Positions 32,533 through 37,339 of a stretch of DNA of 37,339 bases are shown here, one piece after another. Source of the DNA: an uncultured Armatimonadota bacterium. Lineage in GTDB: Bacteria > Armatimonadota > Fimbriimonadia > Fimbriimonadales > Fimbriimonadaceae. A program made the position numbers and the translations under genes. The notes under the pieces were generated by a model. That model did not search any database. It saw nothing but the letters and a program-made list of their open reading frames with translations, and was not told where the DNA came from. Position 1 is the stretch's first letter. The number at the start of each line of letters is the position of its first letter. The stretch is from contig CAIUHP010000069.1 of NCBI GenBank assembly GCA_903899015.1, positions 1-37,339 of the forward strand, written 5' to 3'.

Positions 32533-34566
32533 TTGAAACTCGACCAATACGATTGGCTGTTGATGCTGCGAGATTTCTTTGCTGGCATTACTTGGATCGT
32601 TGCGGTTGTCTACTTTCTGAGCGGTTCTCAAGACCTCGTTTACGATGTAGGAGCCTATTGGCTAAGGTTCTGGCGACAATTCACCTATCGCAAAAAGCCA
32701 CGACTCACGCTTGAGCGGCTACGGGCGAGAGATCAACAGCGAATTGCGGTGATGGTTCCCGCTTGGAATGAGGGCGAAGTCGTCGCCAGCATGGTCGACA
32801 ACATCATTAAGCGAGTGGAGTATGACAATTACTCGATTTTCGTTGGGACATATCCAAACGATCCCGCGACGCAGGCTTGTGTTGATCGCTTGTCGAAAGA
32901 ATATCCGCAGATCATCAAGGTTGTAACCGCACGACCAGGACCCACCACCAAGGCCGACTGCCTACACAACGTTCTCGCGACGATCCGAACGAAGGAAGAG
33001 GCGGAAGGAATCAACTACGACATCATTCTCATGCACGATGCTGAGGACTGGGTTCACCCCCAGGAGTTCCTGGTCCACAACTATCTCATCCCTCAGATAG
33101 ATGTCGTTCAGCTACCCATTCTTCCGTTTCCCGCGAAGTGGAACAAATGGATTCATTGGATTTATGCCGACGAATTCAGCGAGAACCACATGAAGGATGT
33201 ACCTGTCCGGGAGAAGATCTCTGGATTCGTACCTTATGCAGGAACGGGCACGGGATTTTCTAGAAAAGTCATCGAATTTCTTGCCGATGAATATGGCGGG
33301 CACGTCTTTAACGAATCTTCAATGACGGAGGATTACTCCATGTCAAAGAAAATTCGCGAGGCAGGAATGCGTTCTGTGTTCGTGAATGTCGTTTTAGGGG
33401 ATGACGATTCTCCTTGGTGGAAACCGCTATGTAAGCGGCCAATGTTCATCTCTAACTGGTCGTATTTCCCGATGGACTGGACTCGATCCGTCCGCCAAAA
33501 ATCCCGTTGGATCATTGGTATCTCGCTTCAAGAGTGGGAACAATCAGGTTGGACGGGCAGTTGGCTGATGAAGGAAAACTTCGTCAAAGACCGTAAGGTT
33601 TTCGTCGCAGCCTCGGCATCCTTTTTAGGCTATCTCGTCCTCATTTACAACATACTCTACGTGATGGGGTACTTCCAATTAGTGCCCTTTCAGCTCTTGC
33701 CGACCCTCGTCGCCGGCGAGCCACTGGCCAACCTGGTTTCCTTCTGCACCTTCTTTATGGTCCTACGAATCACCCAGCGCATCACCTGGGTTGGACTTAC
33801 CTACGGACTAGCGCAGGGCCTAATGTCAGTGCCTCGACTGATCGTTGGCAACATTCTGAACGGACTCGCTTCGTTCCGAGCGCTAAAAGTATTTGCTGAT
33901 TCGCGAAGTGGAAAAGCCGCCGTTCGATGGGATAACACGATGCACCTGGAAGGCATCGGCCAAATGGGCGGTGAAGATGTCAAGAAGTCACGGACTTTGG
34001 TTCAAAACGTACCCTTTGAGCAGGTCTTAGCCGGCCTTATTTCCGAGGATCCTAACGAGGTCGTGAGGGCGCTCCGTTTAATTCCGGAGGATGCTTCGCA
34101 AATTGAGAGAGCTGAACTCGTTTCATACATGAGGAATCTTGTGTCCAACAAGGAGCTTCGAGTTCGTGCGGCTCTTGCTCAAACGATCGGTAGGCTAACC
34201 TGGAACGAGCTAACGCCCACCCTTTTTACGGCTCTGAACGATCACGATTCCATCGTTTTATCAAATGCGGCCCGATCCTTATTGGAGCGTCCTCGACTGG
34301 GAGCGTTGCTTGAACAAGCATTCTCCGTTGCCAGGCCGCGGGCTGTCGAAGCGATTATTCACTCGATTGAACAAGATCGGCGGAAACAAAGACAGATCTT
34401 CGAATTACTATCGACAGACCAGTTACTCGTCACGAAAGCCACGATTATCGCGGCATCTCCCGTCTTAAGAAAGCGCTATCAAACGTTTCTGGAATCGCTC
34501 AAACCAGAGTCGGCAACAACGCATTTGAGCGTTCACGTTGACCATCCTCAACCAGACGCATTGTAG
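32533..34566 (+). CDS. NfrB-type family-2 glycosyltransferase with a C-terminal HEAT-like region
   Basis: The 677-residue membrane enzyme has an N-terminal transmembrane helix (about 15-35). Its GT2 domain resembles NfrB: 'VMVPAWNEGEV', 'VGTYPNDPATQA', 'RPGPTTKADCLH', 'HDAED' (Asp169, Asp172), 'TEDY' (Asp267, catalytic base) and 'RQKSRWIIGI' (Gln322, Arg325, Trp326). At least three membrane helices follow at about 355-450. It should polymerise and translocate a polysaccharide using a nucleotide sugar. NfrB proteins usually end in a c-di-GMP-binding MshEN domain. Here residues about 493-650 look like HEAT repeats ('DPNEVVRALRLIP', 'ELRVRAALAQTIGRL', 'DSIVLSNAARSLLER'). The start is TTG, 10 bases after the BcsB stop. 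Confidence 0.85.
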   Translation: MKLDQYDWLLMLRDFFAGITWIVAVVYFLSGSQDLVYDVGAYWLRFWRQFTYRKKPRLTLERLRARDQQRIAVMVPAWNEGEVVASMVDNIIKRVEYDNYSIFVGTYPNDPATQACVDRLSKEYPQIIKVVTARPGPTTKADCLHNVLATIRTKEEAEGINYDIILMHDAEDWVHPQEFLVHNYLIPQIDVVQLPILPFPAKWNKWIHWIYADEFSENHMKDVPVREKISGFVPYAGTGTGFSRKVIEFLADEYGGHVFNESSMTEDYSMSKKIREAGMRSVFVNVVLGDDDSPWWKPLCKRPMFISNWSYFPMDWTRSVRQKSRWIIGISLQEWEQSGWTGSWLMKENFVKDRKVFVAASASFLGYLVLIYNILYVMGYFQLVPFQLLPTLVAGEPLANLVSFCTFFMVLRITQRITWVGLTYGLAQGLMSVPRLIVGNILNGLASFRALKVFADSRSGKAAVRWDNTMHLEGIGQMGGEDVKKSRTLVQNVPFEQVLAGLISEDPNEVVRALRLIPEDASQIERAELVSYMRNLVSNKELRVRAALAQTIGRLTWNELTPTLFTALNDHDSIVLSNAARSLLERPRLGALLEQAFSVARPRAVEAIIHSIEQDRRKQRQIFELLSTDQLLVTKATIIAASPVLRKRYQTFLESLKPESATTHLSVHVDHPQPDAL

Positions 34567-34640
34567 GGCTTGTCTAAACTTGGCAAACACCTAAGGTTGC
34601 TTTGACTCTGAATCGTTGTATCCTTCCAGCACAACTTGAC

Positions 34641-35726
34641 ATGCCAAAAGCAAACTCAATAGAACGCCAATTTTCGACTCGATGTAAATATTTGTCGGTC
34701 GCCATCTGCATAGGTTTGGCATCATGCGCTTCAGCCCAATTTGATGTTAATAGCCAGCTTGACCGACTCATTGCCAAAACTCTGGAAGGCGGTGAGCCCT
34801 ACCGACTAGATAATAGTATGGCTTTCCCTGAAGCGGACGGTCGTGGGTTTCAATTCACCAATCCTGTTGTTTTTGACTCGGCGTTCAAGGTTGCTCAGGC
34901 AATGAAAAGTCCGTTATCACCGGGAAATTATGCGGTTCCAGTAATCGCATACGGTCTCATGTTTGGTCAAGCTCAGCCGGGCGACGGACAACAATATCGA
35001 CTAGGACAGCTATCGGGCCGGTATTCCAAAGTCGTCAATCAACTTATGGTTCTTGGAACGATTAAGAGCATCGCGCCTGCCCAGTTAAACGCAATCTGCT
35101 GGCGAATCTCCGCAGGCATTCCTCTATCGGAAATGAGCAAGGGTGACCAAGCAGTCATTCACAGTCTCATCCCGGAATATGAAGGTAGCTTGAAGCGCGA
35201 CTTCCTTGATGGAATTCACGCTCAATACCGTAATCTGAGCTTATTCCTCGGGGGTAAATCGTTCGAAGAGGAACTCGAATCATTGGGTGATAATGGCCAG
35301 CACGCCGCTATGCTGTACCGAAGTCGCCGATACCTCCTCGCGAAATCTATAAAGGATGCGGATCTACCCTCATCCATCTTTCAGGCTTTCCTTCCCAACG
35401 AATTATTCGTGTTGCCGAAAATTGATAACCCGCCTGATTGCCCTTGGGCCGAAATCCGACCAGGAATCTTTGTTCGACCTGCCATTTACGACGGTGTTTG
35501 GAAACAAAACTGGCTCGAAATTCATGTCAACGCCCGTAAGAAGACGGACGGAGCCCAAAGCTCACCTACACAAACAGTTGAAACACTAGGAGATCTGCTC
35601 GGCATGAACGGAACGCGAATGGGCAGCCCACTGTATGCACGCTCGCCAAACGCACTGGTTGGTTATTCGGCGAATGATAGCTCGACCCCGTTGCTATTCA
35701 TTCCAGATTTCATTACTGACAAATAG
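34641..35726 (+). CDS. Secreted protein of unknown function at the end of the polysaccharide operon
   Basis: I chose the ATG at 34641; a TTG at 34602 is the longest option but has less support. The N-terminus is a signal peptide ('KYLSVAICIGLASCASA'), where 'LASC' could be a lipobox or 'ASA-QF' a signal peptidase I site. The mature roughly 325 residues are mixed alpha/beta with several aromatic and proline-rich turns ('PWAEIRPGIFVRPAIYDGVW'), and no family I recognise. It is not an obvious GH8 cellulase such as BcsZ. It follows the glycosyltransferase by 74 bases in the same direction, so a periplasmic or surface role in handling the polymer is likely but unproven. Confidence 0.65.
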   Translation: MPKANSIERQFSTRCKYLSVAICIGLASCASAQFDVNSQLDRLIAKTLEGGEPYRLDNSMAFPEADGRGFQFTNPVVFDSAFKVAQAMKSPLSPGNYAVPVIAYGLMFGQAQPGDGQQYRLGQLSGRYSKVVNQLMVLGTIKSIAPAQLNAICWRISAGIPLSEMSKGDQAVIHSLIPEYEGSLKRDFLDGIHAQYRNLSLFLGGKSFEEELESLGDNGQHAAMLYRSRRYLLAKSIKDADLPSSIFQAFLPNELFVLPKIDNPPDCPWAEIRPGIFVRPAIYDGVWKQNWLEIHVNARKKTDGAQSSPTQTVETLGDLLGMNGTRMGSPLYARSPNALVGYSANDSSTPLLFIPDFITDK

Positions 35727-35750
35727 CCAAATAGGTTCGTCAAAATGGCG

Positions 35751-35775
35751 TAACACTTGAGCAACTCAAGCGTTA
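35751..35775. repeat. 25-base near-perfect hairpin downstream of the polysaccharide operon
   Basis: TAACACTTGAG (35751-35761), a 3-base loop CAA, then CTCAAGCGTTA (35765-35775) pair over 11 positions with one A-C mismatch. It lies 24 bases after the stop of the secreted-protein gene. No T-run follows, so it is a weak terminator at best; it may protect the 3' end of the mRNA or be a regulator-binding site. Confidence 0.4.
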
Positions 35776-35904
35776 AATAGTGTCAGGCATTGAGGCGTTA
35801 AAGTGTGGTGCCCAACGAATGCGGCCCTCGGCACTTCCTCACTCAGCTAACCGACTGATGCTTCGAAGAACCTCAGGATTATTCGACACAAACCGCACTA
35901 TCAT

Positions 35905-35932
35905 TTGCGTATAAGAAAAGCTTTGCTAGAAT
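35905..35932 (+). promoter_or_regulatory. Sigma-70-type promoter for the Gly/Ser-rich protein gene
   Basis: TTGCGT (35905-35910), a 16-base spacer and TAGAAT (35927-35932) fit the -35/-10 pattern. They lie 64 bases before the ATG of the following gene in an otherwise gene-free 270-base interval. A ribosome-binding AGGA at about 35983 follows, so this gene is probably transcribed independently of the polysaccharide operon. Confidence 0.45.
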
Positions 35933-35996
35933 CCGAAACAAGCAAAGATCAGCAGTTGCCAGATTAAGCAACTCACGAACATAGGAACAACATAGG

Positions 35997-37172
35997 ATGA
36001 AACTGCTCACCAAATCCCTCATCGCCCTAATCGGAACGATGACGCTCGCGATGGCTCCAGCTATGGCGAATGCCGAACGTGTCTACTTCCTGGTAGGCGT
36101 GCGGCACATTTACCGGATCGGACTCGACCGCGATGCAAACCTTCAGCAACGTATCGAGATCGAGAAAGATTACGCGGACGGCGTAGCCAATGACCGAGAC
36201 ACGTTCCAAAAAAATGTAGACGATGGAGCAGATGCGACCAAGGAAAGCGATCTTCTCAACGATGACCTCGACCGTCTGGCAGACGAGCGTGACAAAAAGC
36301 TCGGAGCTCTTTTTGAGCGAGCCGACGAAATGCACGATCGACATCCAGAACTTCATATCGAAGGTGATGGTCCCTATCAGGTGATGGGAATCGATTACCA
36401 CGTTGAAGACCGAGTCGAAGTCTTTGAGCGGTTCGTGGTCTATGCTCCATGGCCGGGATATGTCGTCGTTGGAAGACCTTACGGCGGCTGGGTATTTGGC
36501 GTTGAGTACGGTCCAACCGTTTTCTTCGGTCTGTACTCAGGTTGGCATGAGCACTACTATCACGGAGAGCGATTCCACGACGGATTTTACGGTCACCATG
36601 GCCCTGTCGCTTTTGCTCCCCACGGATTCATCGATCGACGCCCGGTTGTAATGTACGGTGGCAAAGTTGGACGCCCTAGCAATCAGGTTCGGACCGGAGG
36701 ATACGGTCGACCAACCGACGGACGACGTACAGAAACTCGCAGTGGTGGATACGGAAGGTCAACTGGCATTAGCTCCAGCGGGCGCCCTACTGGCAATTCA
36801 GGCGGGAGTTTTGGTCGGTCGAGCGGCGGAACTGACAATCGGACAAGTGGATACGGACGAACATCTGGAGGAGTCACTCGGGGTTCCTCTTCGGACTCAT
36901 CGTATGGAAACCGAACAGGTGGTTACAGCCGATCCAATGATTCATCGACGAATACATCTCGCTCTACTGGCAATGGAAGGTCGACCGGAAACAACGGCTC
37001 CAGCGACGGTCGTGGCACAAGTACCCGTGGCACCGGTTCCTCAACCGGTTCGTCAGCCGGAACTCGTGGCCGAACAGGATCAGGCTCAACCAGTTCCACA
37101 GGTTCGTCTCGCTCCAGCGGAAGTAGCTCCCATTCTAGTGGATCAAAAGATGACAAGAAGAAAGGCAATTAG
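35997..37172 (+). CDS. Secreted Gly/Ser/Arg-rich low-complexity protein
   Basis: The 391-residue protein has a clear signal peptide (residues 1-27, 'MAPAMANA' before 'ERVYFLVG'). Residues 28-130 are charged and helical, with a heptad-like acidic stretch ('ESDLLNDDLDRLADERDKKL'). Residues 135-225 are rich in Gly, Tyr, Trp and His ('PWPGYVVVGRPYGGWVFGV', then 'HEHYYHGERFHDGFYGHHG'). Residues 225-391 are almost only Gly, Ser, Thr, Arg and Asn, with repeated GGYGR(S/P)T-like units, and end in a lysine-rich tail. Such tails occur in surface, sheath or matrix proteins and could bind polyanionic polysaccharide. It has its own promoter and terminator. Function is unknown, and the link to the polysaccharide genes is by proximity only. 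Confidence 0.8.
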   Translation: MKLLTKSLIALIGTMTLAMAPAMANAERVYFLVGVRHIYRIGLDRDANLQQRIEIEKDYADGVANDRDTFQKNVDDGADATKESDLLNDDLDRLADERDKKLGALFERADEMHDRHPELHIEGDGPYQVMGIDYHVEDRVEVFERFVVYAPWPGYVVVGRPYGGWVFGVEYGPTVFFGLYSGWHEHYYHGERFHDGFYGHHGPVAFAPHGFIDRRPVVMYGGKVGRPSNQVRTGGYGRPTDGRRTETRSGGYGRSTGISSSGRPTGNSGGSFGRSSGGTDNRTSGYGRTSGGVTRGSSSDSSYGNRTGGYSRSNDSSTNTSRSTGNGRSTGNNGSSDGRGTSTRGTGSSTGSSAGTRGRTGSGSTSSTGSSRSSGSSSHSSGSKDDKKKGN

Positions 37173-37191
37173 CTAAAAAAGACACTCTTCA

Positions 37192-37236
37192 AACTTGTGG
37201 GGCTGTCTCACAAGTTGAGGCAGCCCCTTCTTTTTG
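37192..37236 (+). terminator. Rho-independent terminator with an overlapping alternative hairpin
   Basis: GGGGCTGTCTC (37199-37209) pairs with GAGGCAGCCCC (37217-37227) through an 11-bp stem with one G-U pair and a 7-base loop, followed by TTCTTTTT. This is a strong intrinsic terminator 27 bases after the stop of the Gly/Ser-rich protein gene. AACTTGTG (37192-37199) can instead pair with CACAAGTT (37209-37216), which would use one base of each arm and the loop of the terminator. Confidence 0.85.
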
Positions 37237-37339
37237 TCTTCTTGTTTCGTCTTTAGTCTATGGCATCGGTTAATCGTCGGGCAACTTTCAAGCCCTACAC
37301 TCAGTCTCAACCGAGCCTTCTTCCTCCGAGTTTGGACGA
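37237..37339. other. Window edge without an identifiable gene
   Basis: After the terminator no coding frame or RNA feature can be supported in the last 103 bases. The sequence may be the upstream region of a gene beyond the window. Confidence 0.4.

Noticed and set aside
36658-37176. 172-codon alternative frame inside the Gly/Ser-rich gene
   Set aside because: It is a by-product of the repetitive GC-rich codons; the main frame has a signal peptide, promoter and terminator.
1-37339. CRISPR arrays, tRNA, rRNA or phage structural genes
   Set aside because: No regularly spaced repeats, cloverleaf signatures or phage genes were seen on reading through the window.

Overview
The window looks like a chromosomal segment of a free-living, Gram-negative-type (diderm) heterotrophic bacterium of roughly balanced GC. 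No rRNA, tRNA or other taxonomic marker is present. A sugar-binding-protein/permease fusion, paired phytanoyl-CoA-dioxygenase-like genes beside a sugar transporter, several secreted glycosidases (GH29, GH20, a six-hairpin type) and a BcsB plus NfrB-like polysaccharide locus together resemble what is seen in Armatimonadota (Fimbriimonas-like bacteria). Planctomycetota, Verrucomicrobiota or Acidobacteriota cannot be excluded.

Region 1 (1-6612) is a broken defence island. A minus-strand operon carries a SNF2-family helicase, a 138-residue unknown and a large adenine methyltransferase. The methyltransferase is cut after about 295 codons by the end of an IS21-type insertion sequence, whose tip at 139 ends in CA and carries three 22-bp tandem repeats. 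Divergent from the helicase is a 226-residue protein with a 'HWTGLHRQ ... YPDYYGVWN' domain. It overlaps tail to tail with a PD-(D/E)XK nuclease-like protein resembling the N-terminal domain of HsdR.

Region 2 (6613-13091) holds a secreted six-hairpin glycosidase, a patch of orphan genes of unknown function including a leucine-rich-repeat protein, and a Tat-exported GH29 alpha-L-fucosidase with a discoidin-like tail.

Region 3 (13165-22336) starts with an AraC regulator divergent from the fucosidase and overlapping a membrane protein gene. A two-gene ABC exporter follows, then a tight operon of PhyH dioxygenase, substrate-binding-protein/permease fusion, second permease and second PhyH dioxygenase. 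The operon has no ATPase gene, so a shared MsmX-like ATPase elsewhere is expected.

Region 4 (22573-29741) contains a hybrid sensor kinase, a small secreted protein, a GH20 hexosaminidase followed closely by an S51 peptidase and a small membrane protein, and a TPR protein read in the opposite direction.

Region 5 (30013-35726) is the most interesting. It appears to be an exopolysaccharide synthesis operon: a membrane protein whose two CxxC knuckles sit on either side of a membrane hairpin, a BcsB-like protein, an NfrB-type family-2 glycosyltransferase, and a secreted protein of unknown function. The BcsB gene is interrupted by a single in-frame TAG with clear homology continuing on both sides, and its expected start codon is ATA. 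The glycosyltransferase ends in HEAT-like helices where NfrB proteins usually carry a c-di-GMP-binding MshEN domain. The window closes with a secreted, very Gly/Ser/Arg-rich protein that has its own promoter and a strong terminator.
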